Position numbers and translations under genes: made by a program. Shown one piece after another: positions 22,781-34,433 of a stretch of 64,000 nucleotides of DNA; the first letter of the stretch is position 1; each line of letters begins with the position of its first letter. Origin of the DNA: Amphibalanus amphitrite (taxonomy: Eukaryota > Arthropoda > Thecostraca > Balanomorpha > Balanidae); the NCBI RefSeq assembly GCF_019059575.1, contig NW_024882800.1:1-64000 (forward strand), in the 5' to 3' direction. A model generated the notes under the pieces. It was not told the DNA's origin. It did not search any database and saw only the letters and a list, made by a program, of their open reading frames with translations.

Positions 22781-23160
22781 GGTGAACCAACGCTGAGTTG
22801 TGCGTGTACGAGGATCGTAAGGCTCGCTATTAGGTATGTACATGTTTGCTCGTTCTTCACAGAAGAGACGATTTGCTGGTAGTTATGTGCTCCATAAATT
22901 TTCGTTATGTTGTAAGTAAAGTCTAGGTTCAGACTGTTTTTTTATTCACCTTTTTTGGATCGATTCAATCATTGATTCATTTGATTTTTGTTTGATTCAA
23001 TAACCATTTGATTCCTTCAAAACATTGGTGAATCGATTCCTTTTGATTCAGAGAATCAAAAAACATTAAAATTATTTAAAAGTTCTTTTTTATTGCTCGG
23101 TCGGCCTAGTGCCATACCCACTGAATTCTATAATGTGGAATGCGCATCGGCCGCCAGATG

Positions 23161-24237
23161 GTGTCCAACGGTGCCGCCATGTTGCGCAGACCAGGAAGCG
23201 GCCGCCGACTGTGTTGGGGAATAGGGAATTCGGGACTTCGATTTACGTTTGCGGTCGCTGCATCCGTTACGTTCAAGCTATGTGGACACGGAACCCGGCA
23301 TCTTACGCAGAATTGAGTGGAAAATAAGATGAAATCCTAAAAAATTCTCAGATACAAGGAACTAATACGTTAAGCCCTTATAAGTCAATGGGGAAATATG
23401 AAAATTGCTATTTTGGCGCCGAGAATGATCTGAAACTATCTCAAGCATATAAAATAATGATTTCATGCACTCCTTGCAAGGTTCTATGCTTCATATTTGC
23501 ATTGTTGCCCTTGCGTGACGTCATTTGTGACGTCACAAGGGTCACAGTTTTTCTTCAATAACTCCCGATCAAATTGAGCTAGCGAGTCGGGAAAGCCACC
23601 AATGGACTCAGGAAGACCTGCCGAATCGAATGATATGCGACATGACCTCTTTCGACCAACTTCGTGACCTGGCGGTGCTGACCTGACCTTGACCTGAGGT
23701 CAACACCCTAAGTTGACCTGACCCGAACAAAAAGTATATCACTCGATGTGCCTGAGCTAGCTGAACACGATGATGCCAAAATCGCGGCTCTACGGCCATT
23801 TTTGGCGAGAAGTTATTTACCAAAAACCGAACCCGTGCCTTAGATCACTTGACCTGACCTCAGAGGTCACCGGTTGACCCGGGACCTTTACAGTGGGTTC
23901 CTACCAGTCACTCTGCATTATCCTTTGTCGCAAACGACCAATTTACCGCTTAATTCTAGTTTAATTAGCGGCGCATTAGCGAGGCATGGGTTCAATCAAC
24001 CCCCTCGGCCGGGGCAAATGTAGGTCCGGCGAGTGAATTTGAGGAATTCTGAAGATACGATCGTGTTCCCCACTCAATTCTGCGTAAGATGCCGGGTTCC
24101 GTATCTACATAACTTGAACGTAACGGATGCGGCGGCCGCAAACGTAAAATGTAAATCGAGGTCCCGAATTCCCTATTCCTCAACACAGGCGGCAGCCGTT
24201 TCTTGGTCTGCGCAATATGGCCGCCACCGTTAGACAC
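23161..24237. mobile_element. Long-TIR (about 165 bp) element carrying a family B fragment
   Basis: Left TIR 23161-23320 and right TIR about 24070-24237 are inverted copies with mismatches and a small indel. They share GTGTC(C/T)AACGGTG, GCGCAGACCA and CCGGCATCTTACGCAGAATT. The interior is a family B remnant. It interrupts a GATTCA array. No protein; superfamily unknown. Confidence 0.7.
23377..24033 (+). mobile_element. Family B element, copy 3, 5'-truncated
   Basis: It aligns to copy 1 from about position 600 onward: TTATAAGTCAATGGGG, TGGCGCCG, GAGCTAGCGAGTCGGGAAAG, and the right end CTCGGCCGGGGCAAATGTA then GGTCCGGCGAG. The left tip and the IR-1 motif are missing. It lies inside the long-TIR element. 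Confidence 0.75.
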
Positions 24238-24643
24238 TACGGCCAATAGGGTTCAAGCGGCATTGCTCCCCTGTGGCCATACCAGAATGATTCACGTTTG
24301 ATTCAGCCAATTTTTTTGAATGATTCTTTTTTGATTCAATTGAAAAATAAAATATACAAAATATCCAGGGATAGTATTGTATTTGTTGTGTTTTTTTTTT
24401 TGTTGTCATGTAATGGCAGTAGTGTTAATATTTGTTGATAATGAGCTATGTTCGTTCACTTCAATTTTTTTAAAGTTCATGAATCTTTAATTTTTTTGAT
24501 TTAATCAACCCTGATTCCCAATGCGTTTGATTCAATCATGGCTTGTGAATCAAACAATCCTGACGGTGAATCAAACCTTTTTGATTCAACAAATTTTGTT
24601 TGATTCAATCCAATCGATTCAATCACAGATGAATCAAACACCA

Positions 24644-26035
24644 CCCAGTTAACATGCCGACGTCCATGGGTGGAGAACCTGCCCCGGCCACCCCGGCCGT
24701 GGCCGGGGTAACTTTCAGCCGACCCCGGCGCGGCCGGGGTAACTTTTTCCACTTTTGTAAATCCTAAAAGCTATCTCCATACGAAAAAACTGCCATCTAT
24801 AAAAGCGTCTCTCATTATTCTTATCTACCTTGAAAAGTTCTTGAAAATGTACTTTATTTTCATTTTGGAGCTTCTATGTTTTTAAGTCTTTTCATCGCGG
24901 AGCCCGACATGTTTCATCAAACAGAAGTAAATCATATTTAAGGGCCGTTATCGTAAGATGGCACTGTAATAAAATCACAAGACAGGACGAGGACGAGGGT
25001 AATATCAGTGAGATAGAAGGGCGAGCTGCTGGGGCTCAAGGCTCCCCCAACTTAACCCGCGCCAGGGTGATGGCCTTATCGTAACACGTTGAGTCGAGAC
25101 TCGAGAGGTGGGCTTTTCACGCTTCTTTTAACTCGGCTACTGGGCTACGAGGCGAGAAGCGGAACGACGTTTGAAAGAGCGACAAACGTGATCAGAGAAA
25201 TCTGGTCATGTTTTAGGCAAGCTCAATTATAAAATCACCATAGAACATCAAAAGACAAATTTTTCTGATTTTAGCGTTCTCCGACAACTTTTCTCACACT
25301 TCATGAACATAACGGAGCTTAAACACTGCAATCAAAACATTCGATTACTCGTTTAAGGCTCGGTCGCGAATAATATTTCAGGTGCGAGCTCAAATCAATA
25401 AGAGGGTCAAAACGGTCATATTTGACATTTTGTTTTGTGTGGGAAGGTTGCAACTTCCACGGAATAAGCTTTGCAAAGGGCATGATGGCATTTTTAGCAC
25501 GACCATCCAGCAAATTTGACCTGATGACCTGACCTATCACTAGGTGACATGCGTCCGAAATTTTAAGGAGTGTTGCAAAATTGTAGTTACAATTACGAAA
25601 TCTTCCGCACCTGCGTGCAGCAGTTTTCCCTAAAAACGTACAAACGGCAGACATCCATTATTCTATGCCACAGAATAGGGGTTTGTTGATAACCGTTGAC
25701 AAATATTTGACCATCATCGTCTTTCTGACTTTCGGTCGCCGGCCGGGGTAACTTTTTCAAACATTCTCCACCCGTGCCGACGTCGGCCCGACGTCGGCCG
25801 ACGTCGGGGTGACGTCGGCAACTCGGCATCGGCATGCCGACGTCGGCCCGACGTCGGTCCAACCTCGGCACGACGTCGGCTGGATGTCGGATATGCCCGC
25901 ATGTTCCGACGTCCAGCCGAGGTCCAGCCGACGTCGGGCCGACGTCGGACCGAGATCAATTGCTGAGGTCCAGCCGACGTCGGACCGACGTCGGGACGAC
26001 GTCGGACCGACATCGGCCGCTGTTTTGACCGTTAA
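24644..26035. mobile_element. CGACGTCGG element, copy 1, damaged and with an insertion
   Basis: The left tip CCCAGTTAACATGCCGACG resembles the tips of the intact small copy at 26739-26973. After about 30 bp it is broken by other sequence (about 24675-25750) framed by two GGCCGGGGTAACTTT direct repeats. A CGACGTCGG array then resumes at about 25780-26030. The right tip was not found. Short frames of Arg-Arg-Pro-Asp-Val-Gly type are repeat artefacts. Confidence 0.5.
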
Positions 26036-26565
26036 AATAATATAAAATACATGTTTCACGTTTCATAAAGAGCTCCTGTATTCAAAATATCCTCAGGAAA
26101 CTCAAATCTTCCTCCACTCAAATCTCCCCCTGATCCGGACTGGACGGGAAACTTTATCCCATTTGGGATTGCCCGTAAGCCGAGCTCGCCCGTAGCCGGG
26201 TGCGGTGAGTGCTTGGGGGCTGCTCGGCCTATCCTTTGGTCAGGCTCAGCCCCGGCAACTCACCAGGGCCGGGCCCAGTTCATATAGAAAGGCCAGTCGG
26301 CAAGTGTCACTTTGCCAAAGTGCCACTTATCAAAGGGACACTTTGGGAAACGTTGGTGCAGGTGTGTAAGAGTGGCTATATGAATCCATTGTGGGGTCGC
26401 CCTTTCCAATAAGTGTCACGTAAGAGCAATGGGACCAGGGACTCTATTATGAACTGGACCCAGGGTGCTCGCCAAGAAGACCAATGTCTCCATCCTATGA
26501 TCCTTCCGGCTCTGAAATGGTCTTGTCAGACCGAAAGGGCATAACCCAACAAAACAAACCAAAGT
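26036..26565. other. Intergenic, no gene seen
   Basis: Unique-looking sequence with a small TGTCACTTTG/AAAGTG cluster near 26305-26350. Confidence 0.3.
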
Positions 26566-26569
26566 CGCT

Positions 26570-26735
26570 AGCTGGCTGCGTGGTGTGGTGGTTAGCGCAC
26601 TAACTTCGCGTTCGAACGACATGGGGTTCGAATCCCATCGCCGGCTGATGCTTTTGGGGTGTTGTCCCAGTATACATCCCGACGTCGGCGACTGGGGGGC
26701 TCGAATCCCGCCGCCGGTTGATATTTTTGGCGCGT
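26570..26735 (+). repeat. tRNA-derived SINE with a partial second unit
   Basis: An A-box-like TGGTGTGGTGG (26581-26591) and a perfect B-box GGTTCGAATC (26625-26634) are correctly ordered. AGCTGGC and GCCGGCT can form an acceptor stem. The anticodon arm does not fold well, so I call a SINE head, not a tRNA gene. A second B-box-like GGCTCGAATCCC (about 26698-26709) and a repeated GTTGTCCCA tail follow, giving one and a half units. Confidence 0.6.
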
Positions 26736-26738
26736 TGT

Positions 26739-26973
26739 CCCAATAAACATGCCGACGTCGGCCCCGTCGGTCCAACGACAAAAGATCTCGTCAACCTCGG
26801 CAAACGATCTCGGCCCGACGTCGGCTCGACGTCGGCTGGACTTCGGCTGGACGTCGGAACATGCGGGCATATCCGACGTCCAGCCGATGTCTGGCCGAGG
26901 TTGAACCGACGTTGGGCCGACGTCGGGCCGAGCCTCGGCCCGACGTCGGGCCGACGTCGGCATATTTACTGGG
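26739..26973. mobile_element. CGACGTCGG element, copy 2, small and near-palindromic
   Basis: This 235-bp element has tips CCCAATAAACATGCCGACG and (inverted) CCCAGTAAATATGCCGACG. The interior is a chain of CGACGTCGG palindromes around the central hairpin GGACGTCGG...CCGACGTCC, so the whole unit can fold on itself. No clear target duplication. The central part also occurs in copy 1 in inverted orientation. Confidence 0.7.
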
Positions 26974-27377
26974 CAGTCTGTCTAGGTTTGATCTTACCCC
27001 CTCCCCCATCTTTTTCTTGTTTATTGTTTTAGACAGCAGCGTATGGTATTAATACTATAGCAGTACTTTAAGGACTTTATTTCAAGGTCATGCAGCGATT
27101 TGTCGTTGGCTCGCCATTTATGGCGAAGAGCAAAGAGTTGTGAGTGATGTGTGACCTTGAATATTGGCAATATTGGCAGCGTTGGCAATATTGGTATTTT
27201 AAGGTAATATTGACATTGACCATTTCATGTTTTGACAGAAGTACTTCATCATGAATGAAGGATTTGATTTATGAGGCGCTGCAGAGTGAGGGACTGGTAT
27301 ACCGAGATTTAGGTACCTATAGTGTGATGCCTGCTTTACGACTACCGTATTTCAATTTTGTTAGTTTGAACATAAAT
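26974..27377. other. Intergenic, no gene seen
   Basis: Short GGCAATATTGG words recur near 27165-27200. Nothing else stands out. Confidence 0.35.
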
Positions 27378-27385
27378 ATGGCTTC

Positions 27386-27935
27386 CAGGGTTGTGCTTGA
27401 CTCATGAGTCGAGTCAGAGATTTGACTCAACTCTGACTCAGATGAGTCAGGTTTGAGTCGAGTCAGATAAAATGTTGAGCTGTTGAGTTGAGTCAGAGTT
27501 GAGTCAGACAAAAATATTAAGGTGTTGAGTTGAGTCAGAGTTGAGTCAGTAAAATAACTTTTGACATCGAGTTGAGTCAAAAACATTTAGGAACATGAGT
27601 CAGCTGACTCATCTTTCTAGAAACAATATATAAGTTTTTCATTCTCCCCCGCTTAACAACTTAGGCATCGCCCTGCTGCCGGATTTTTTTTAAACCCCCC
27701 CCCCCCCGCTCAACAACTTTTTTATCTGAGTCAATTTTGAGTCAACACACTTGACTCAACAAAAAATTTGAGTCAAGTTTGAGTCAACTCATATTTTCAT
27801 TGAGCCGCTTGAGTCATGAGTCGAGTCAAGGGAAAAAAAATCAGCTCCTTGTTTGAGTCAGAGTTGAGTCAGGGCTTTCTGAAGTTGAATGATGAGTCGA
27901 GTCGGCAAATTTTTTTTGAGTCGAGCACAACCCTG
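27386..27935. mobile_element. hAT-type MITE saturated with TGAGTCA
   Basis: This 550-bp element has a perfect 8-bp duplication ATGGCTTC (27378-27385, 27936-27943). Ends are CAGGGTTGTGCTTGACTCA and, inverted, CAGGGTTGTGCTCGACTCA. TGAGTCA/TGACTCA and GAGTCGAGTC words fill both halves, around a C-run near 27700. TGAGTCA is also the AP-1 (Jun/Fos) consensus. Non-coding. Confidence 0.93.
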
Positions 27936-27943
27936 ATGGCTTC

Positions 27944-30192
27944 ATTTCAATTAGTATTAGATTTTAATTATTTCAAACTTGATTTCTAGCAGTTTTTAGT
28001 GACCTTTTTTGTTAGCCTGAAATTTTATTTTAATAAATTAATATGAAGGTAACCCTGGTGGCGCGGCGGCGTAGATAGGTAGGTAGGTACCTCCTACTGG
28101 CTACCCTAGCTTGTTATGATTGCATTGGTAAACATAAAACAGCCTGAAGAATTTTACCCCGTGTTCGATGTCTCTCGGACGTCAAAAATTTTGCGGCGTC
28201 AGGCCAATCACGTTTCATAACCTCAGCTGAGGCGCCCTGACCTTGAACGGGATTGGTCGGATGATGCAGAATCTTTGTCGTTCAAGAGACATCAAACGCG
28301 GGGACCGGGGTTAGTCTTGCAGGGGCCCAGGATAGTAGGAACTGCCATCTGTGTGGCGCACCAGCTAAACCCCGCCTTTTTTACCTTGGGAGCCTGGGAC
28401 GCTGCAGAGTTGCATACACTTGAACAGGGCCGGGATTTATCTAGCTTTGCCAAAGTTCAACTGTAAGCATTAAGTTTCCTTCAATATCTTTACACAAAAT
28501 ATCATTTGATTGTAATTTTCTTCTTATTCAGGACATTCAAATCAATTTATCTTACAGTTCAAAATGTTCTATTTTTCTTTTCCTTTGTTTCTTATTGCAA
28601 ATCAATAGGGCATTAGAGAGGTGCATATGTACTTCTGTTTTATTTTGCATTTCTATTTCAGCCTATTTAATTCACCAACTTGCCACCTTACTATACTAGT
28701 CTGGGTTAGTTTGAGTTTGTGGGACTGGATAAATTTGCAATGAAGATTAATTAAGACAGTCTTTAGTTAATAATTGATATTTTATGTGTCCTTATGCTAA
28801 ATATATCAAGCAGCTGGTTTTTAACTCTCAAAGATAGGTAGCTCTCTTCTTACTGGCTAATTACTACCTGGTAGGTCAAGCTACCAGCCAAGTTCAAGTT
28901 TTGCCAGTTTTGGTCATGGAGACTGAAGTGAATTAGCATAGGTTGATTGAAATTTGGCAGGCCTTTTAGATAGATTGAGCAAAAAGCAAAAGCTTTTTAG
29001 TCATGAGTCAGGAATGGCTGAAGAATGAGCAATTCAGGATCTATGCTTACAGTCCAAGGCTTAGCCTTCACCTAAACCTACAAATTACAAGTGTATTATA
29101 AAAAAACAGCCATATAAAAATAAATTATAAGTATATTATAATTTATAGCCTTATAAATTATAAGCATATTATAGTAAGGAACTGCTAACCTGCTAGGAGA
29201 ACAAAGGAATGATCAAATGTGAGATTATGATTCCCTTGGTCTGGAAAGTAATGAAGGAAAATGAAAGATGAAAGTAAATGCCAGAACCTGTGGTTTTTTT
29301 TTGCCACTCTACAGCATGAATTTAATGTATTCTAAATGTGTTGGCATTTGGTGCTCATTTTATCTTAATCTAAGACAATCATGACTTGTTTCCTTCCTTT
29401 TATGTTAATGTTAGGACCAGCATCCAATTCAGTCATCAGTGAGGGTAGACTCAATGCTGAGCTGCACCTTTGGGCCTTGCCTTGTGAGCCTCACCTGACT
29501 CCTGAGCATTATATTATTCTCAAAGTGATGTTCATTTACATGGATTTCAGACACCTAGCTATTCTTGTGTGTGCTTCCAGAGTTTTTATGGCAGTGGTCA
29601 TTTCATAATTCAGTGTGATGATGTCATTTGGAATTCAGAGAGAGGTGTTTTGTACATCACCCAATAACTGATTTTTGTTGCAGGGAGATCTATCATGCTT
29701 TTGTGCTGGAGGGTCAAACCTATTGGAATTTGAGATTGGTGTCTTCACTTGTTACTTTGTTCTTATAATCAGGGCCCCATTTTCAATTAGCACCCTAGGA
29801 TTTACCTACATGTCGTGTGTGCCCTGCCCCTGTCACAATTGACAAATGTAGATGTATTTTCATTGCCTGTTTTGCTTTGCACATGGCATTGTTGAACAAT
29901 GAAGTTTCTGTTTCAGTGTATCGCTGGGTGTGCAATCAACAAAGGACCTTATCTATGATTGCATGTGCTTGACAAGATAAGCTGCTGCCACCTGGAGAAC
30001 TAACTCCAAGTGAAAGTTCGCCACCCGGCCGTTAGATGCCAGCAGTGAGCAGTTCTTTCCCTCGGCGGTAAAGAACTGAACGAGAAACGGAACATGATCT
30101 TTGTTGGCACCCACCGCCAAGAGGTGTAACACTTGCCAACAGACCAGTGTGTGTACGGTGTTTGTGAGAGCGGTGCCGCGAACTGCGTGACT
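27944..30192. other. Intergenic or 5' flank, no gene seen
   Basis: A TAGGTAGGTAGGTA microsatellite lies near 28073-28088 and TATAAATTATAAG words lie near 29095-29175. About 29990-30190 becomes GC-balanced just before the candidate first exon. Confidence 0.3.
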
Positions 30193-30274
30193 ATGGATCG
30201 GACCAGGAACGGCCACGGGCTCTGGCCGGAGAGACACCGCCGGATGGACTCGGCGCACGGATACCCCGCACCAG
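30193..30274 (+). CDS. Candidate first coding exon, product unknown
   Basis: ATG at 30193 opens 27 codons plus one base, ending exactly at CCAG|GTGAGT, a consensus donor. The peptide begins MDRTRNGHGLWPERHRRMDS and is rich in Arg, His and Pro. An upstream short frame (ATGATCTTTGTTGG, near 30092) could act as an upstream ORF. Joining directly to the acceptor at 35801 would give a protein of only about 50 residues, so either exons are missing or the transcript is non-coding. Confidence 0.33.
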
Positions 30275-31540
30275 GTGAGTTGGCCGGCGCCTCTGCTGCC
30301 GTGTGAGTGTGACGAGAGGCACGTTTATAATCAAGTCATTCATTGGGATTCGAAGACTGACCATGGCTTTTCTGTGATCTCCTCTTTCGTGCAGCAGTCG
30401 CACATTTTTGTTATTGATACACCACACACCGATTGACGATGCCAAAATTAGTGAGCCGTTGTGGGGTCAAATTATGCGATTAGCTATGGATCGTTGTGGG
30501 GGTCATAGGTGAACCCCTCAATAACATTGTTGGCCCATCTACGGATACATTAGATGCTAAATGAACCGTAGATCATTGTTCAGTATGCAGAAAACATTCA
30601 AAGATCAGTTTCAAACGATAGCTGTGACAGGTGTACAGCAATGTCAAGCCCACTTTCTTATTTTTTTACCCTAATTTTGAGCCGATATCCGGATGCTGGG
30701 CAGCTGCTCACACCTACATAAAACCCAGTCAGTTTTACCGCAAACCACGGTGTGCCTTCATCAAGTATCCAGTCCATTCACTGTCAAACAGTTGTCATTC
30801 ACATTTCACCAATCGAGGTGGTGAGTGGACACCATCCGGTACATTCGTACCCAGTCATATGGGTCGCCTGGCAATGGCGCCCCTTAAATTCGCCTTCGGC
30901 CCCTTTACCAACTCCAGTACTCTACGCCGTTATACTCCTCCTCCAAACACTCCGCATCCAACTATGTACTCCTCCAATACTCCTTCAATGCTTCACGCCC
31001 CCTTCTCCGCTGTGTCCCGCACTGGTGGTGCCGCCTGGTGTCCAATCGACCAAACTCGGCACTCCGGTGGCACGGTGCAGTCCGTCCACTTGTCACTCAG
31101 CTGCCATGTATCATAGCGTGCTGGCATGGACCGGGGAGGCATTTCCGGACCTGCTGAGACAATGCCCAAACCTGCTGCCCGACTGCCGCCGCTGCTTCGT
31201 TGTAGCGTAGTCGACATGGGACTGGTTTTGTGGTTTCGCTAAGCCCGTGATCGCTTTTTACCAGCTGCTGGTCGGTAGGCCTTGTGAAGTGAATTATAAA
31301 AATGCCAGTGGAATTACGAGCACTTATGTTTGGCCCAACCCATCGACACGCCCATGGACCTTGATGGTTTTACAGGGTCCGATCATATTTTACGGTTGAA
31401 AATATCGGTGGATGGTTGCCAGCACCTAATTCAGATATTTTTGTGTGTGTGTTTGTGGTACTAAATGGTCTAGGAGGCTCGCATTGGCCGTCTTTCATTC
31501 GAGCCACGCATTTTGCCCACATAACATCGCATAATCATGT
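30275..31540. other. Intergenic or intronic, no gene seen
   Basis: Pro/Ser/Thr-rich frames are open at 30631-31210 in two frames. I attribute them to pyrimidine-rich composition (CTCC words). Confidence 0.3.
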
Positions 31541-31541
31541 A

Positions 31542-31767
31542 CAGGTCTCGCGAGATTAAGCGGTAGGTTTTGCACTTTTACATTTCCGGTAATATCTCAG
31601 AAACTAATCGATCTACGATGAAGCCATTTTACACGATCATGGCCGGCTTGTTACCCAACAAGTCGATAGCATCTTCAACACTTAAAAGCTTAAGACGACG
31701 AAGATATAGCCTGAAGTACACTAAATTTTCTATGTGCAAAACCTACCGTTAAAACCCGCGAGACCTG
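31542..31767. mobile_element. Small Tc1/mariner-type MITE
   Basis: This 226-bp element has TA on both sides (31540-31541, 31768-31769). The inverted repeats of about 34 bp start CAGGTCTCGCG and both include CGGTAGGTTTTGCAC, with a few mismatches. Non-coding. Its ends differ from the mariner at 11391, so it belongs to another family. Confidence 0.85.
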
Positions 31768-31769
31768 TA

Positions 31770-34378
31770 CCTTTCCGCATTTGTAGTCGGTTGAAAGAAT
31801 CGGCATGGAGCTAACAAGCAATGCATTGTTGAAAGAAGCCCATTTTTCTTTTGCGAGTTGCTGCTTTGATGAAGCTCTCAACGTTTTTTTAACGTTTGAA
31901 GTATGGCAACTGCTTGGCTATGGAATCTTCTAGTAAAATTTTAGGGTAGGATTCAAACCACTTCTATTCCTATGTTTGCCATAGATATTCGATAGATGTG
32001 TCGCATTTGCACGTTCTTCGTTGAATGAATCGAGTCGACGTAATGCGAATGTGCCCATGTACTTGCGGAGTTCCAGGTACCGATACGGAAATGCGCTTAT
32101 ATCCTTGCTGAATGCTGAGGCGCTCAAAGTATTTTCGAGGAAAAGGCGTCAGTTTCGCCAGCATTCCTGATAGTTCCCGGAGCTTTGTAACGATGGCGTC
32201 ATACATTTACTACGTTTTTAAAATAGGTTTCTCCGTGCATTTTTGGTAGATTTGCGGTTCATTTGATGTCGCCAATGGACCTTGATTTTTCCACCAAGGG
32301 CATGCTTTTTTGGCGTGCGTTTTTCCTGGTATCACAATGGTCACGCTTATGTATGTGTTGGGTCTTATGTGTACTTCCTTGCAGGATGTGCGGTCCTTTG
32401 AGGATAGGTTTCATTTTGTGCCTAATTTAGCCGTTTCATGAGACGTCAGCAATGATGTCATCGGTGTCTGCTTGCTTCTCTCAATGTTTGAGTCCAATAA
32501 TATAGAAAATAGGTTTCGAATTAGCGGCCTCCTCATGAGTCAAGACTCACAGAACTGTTGACCACTGAGGGTGGCAGTTGGTGGGTCACATCGTGCGACA
32601 TGCCACCTGCCTCACTTTTGGTTGACGTTGTCTTTTTTTTAGCATTTACAATTAACATTAAGGAACGCTCTTCTATGTTATCGGTCTTTCTAGGTCCGGC
32701 AACGAGCGAGTTTGCGTGCTAACTCAGGTTGTGGTTGATTTCTTTAGGTCCAAAAGAGGATTTGTTTGTGAGGGTGAATGATTGTAAGCGTTTGCGTTCC
32801 ATTTCATCAGTATTTTCATGCTAAAATTGTCTTATGTAACCTGGCTGTTCCACAGAAAGACCAACGTATATTCTGTGGTTACATGACATGCGTGCTTTGC
32901 TTTCGAATGCTTGGTTTTATGCTGCATCGTTTTAATAATCTTTTTAGTGTATTCTATTATTCATTTGCTCGTAGCTATTGTTTTGAAGTGACGATAAATA
33001 TTCTAAGAAGGAAGAAAAAAACAACAGGTGTTCCGTCTCCTTCCTCCTATTTCGTCCAGACAAAGATTGTCTATTATTTTATCATCTTTTGGGGTTATTA
33101 AATCTTGGCAAATATAGCATTTGTGTCATTCATGTACTATTATTTTAGCGTTATTCATATTTGTTATTGTTATTGTTCCCGGTGCCAGAGTTGTTTGAAG
33201 GTGTGTTCCCAATCCTGAAACAGGAACTCAATAACCAAGAGCAGACAACCGCTAATTCTGAGTTAGTGTATCGCAATAAATCTTCCTCCGGTGCTCAGTT
33301 AGACAGACAGGCCGTGAACAATCCCCAATTTCCTCTGTCACCGCTAACTGTAACCTCCTGTTTTGTGATCATTAGAACGCTCACTCAGCGCTCGATAGCA
33401 CGGTTTAGGCCCCTTTGAAACTCATCATTATGTAGTGCCGGATTTCAGCTGTCTCAATCGCTGATCAAATATTTTGACACTTAACACAATGCAGGTCATC
33501 CTTTTTGGATTACAGCTAGGTTGGTGATCTGCATATTTGATGCGTGAAACATTGCTTGCCTAACCGAACAATTTATAACAATAACTGTTCGATTAATTTT
33601 GACACTGTATTCATTGCATATGTGCTCTTATCGCTAAGCAGCATTCCATGGGCTTCCTGCTATGAATATTCGATGATGTTCGGGGCTCATTTGCCTATCG
33701 GTGCACACCTCGTCCGGCACAGGAATCACCGTGTACTCGGGTCACGATGCCGGATCTACCGGTAGCAGGGGAAGAAAGTTTGCGACTGTTGTGACCCTTT
33801 ACATTACAATTAAGTGTCCTGGTTTCTGCTGCTGGTGTCATGTGCATTCGTTTCGTTTCTGTCTTTGTTTTTTTTTGTTATTTTTGTTATGTGCTTTCTG
33901 ATCACCATGCCACTAGTCGGCTGCTGTAGGCAGTCGCGACGTGCTGGAAGCCTGGGGAGATACAGATTCTTTGCTTCGGCTAACGATAGGAAGTCGAACA
34001 TCCTAGCTTTGTGAACATTTCTTTTCCCCTGTGGACTGACTTCCACCCGCTGTTTGTGATATGTTTGCTCTTATGACATACACATAAGTGGCTTTTGTAG
34101 GCTACACTGCTCTTACGCTAGCTGCTCTGAGACCCCAGTTTATTCGATGATGCCCTCCGAATGACGTTCATTTGTTCAGAAAGATTAGTTCGATTATAAA
34201 CAATAAACACGCTGCCCTGCGCTGCTGTTTTATTTCCTGATGCCAAGTGCTGTTCAGTGTTCCCGTCTATTCAAAGCCTTTCTGACGTCGGACTGCGCTT
34301 CTGGTTGGGTGCGGCTGATGCATGATGCCAACCTGGGCCCAGCCTGACCACACTGCAGCTCCCTGCACCGTCTCAGTC
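31770..34378. other. Intergenic or intronic, no gene seen
   Basis: AT-rich unique sequence. No exon with coding character and splice sites was found. Confidence 0.3.
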
Positions 34379-34433
34379 GGTGACACACCAGGGAAATAAG
34401 CTAAAATTAGAGCGCTCTATTAATTGCTCCCGC
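34379..34433 (+). repeat. 55-bp inverted-pair element, left member
   Basis: It reads GGTGACACACCAGGGAAATA then AGCTAAAATTAGAGCGCTC. The reverse complement of 37341-37395 matches it at about 51 of 55 positions. All four differences lie within otherwise unbroken sequence. It is AT-rich and includes the palindrome AGAGCGCTCT. Confidence 0.75.

Larger units (their letters stand above)
22940..24640. repeat. GATTCA-rich array split by a transposon
   Basis: The words TTTGATTCAA, GATTCAATC and GAATCA crowd 22970-23060 and 24285-24640, on either side of the long-TIR element. The style matches the hAT MITEs here, but I cannot define both ends. AATCAACCCTG near 24505-24513 may be one terminus. Confidence 0.6.

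Noticed and set aside
26570-26647. Functional tRNA gene
   Set aside because: A- and B-boxes are present but the anticodon arm does not fold and a duplicated tail follows, so it is a SINE head.
25593-27032. Many short frames with Arg-Arg-Pro-Asp-Val-Gly-Pro-Thr-Ser repeats
   Set aside because: Products of the CGACGTCGG palindromic repeats in several frames.
29953-30258. Minus-strand frame of 101 codons over the candidate first exon
   Set aside because: Begins with a non-ATG codon or internal Met, overlaps the better-supported plus-strand exon and lacks a known motif.
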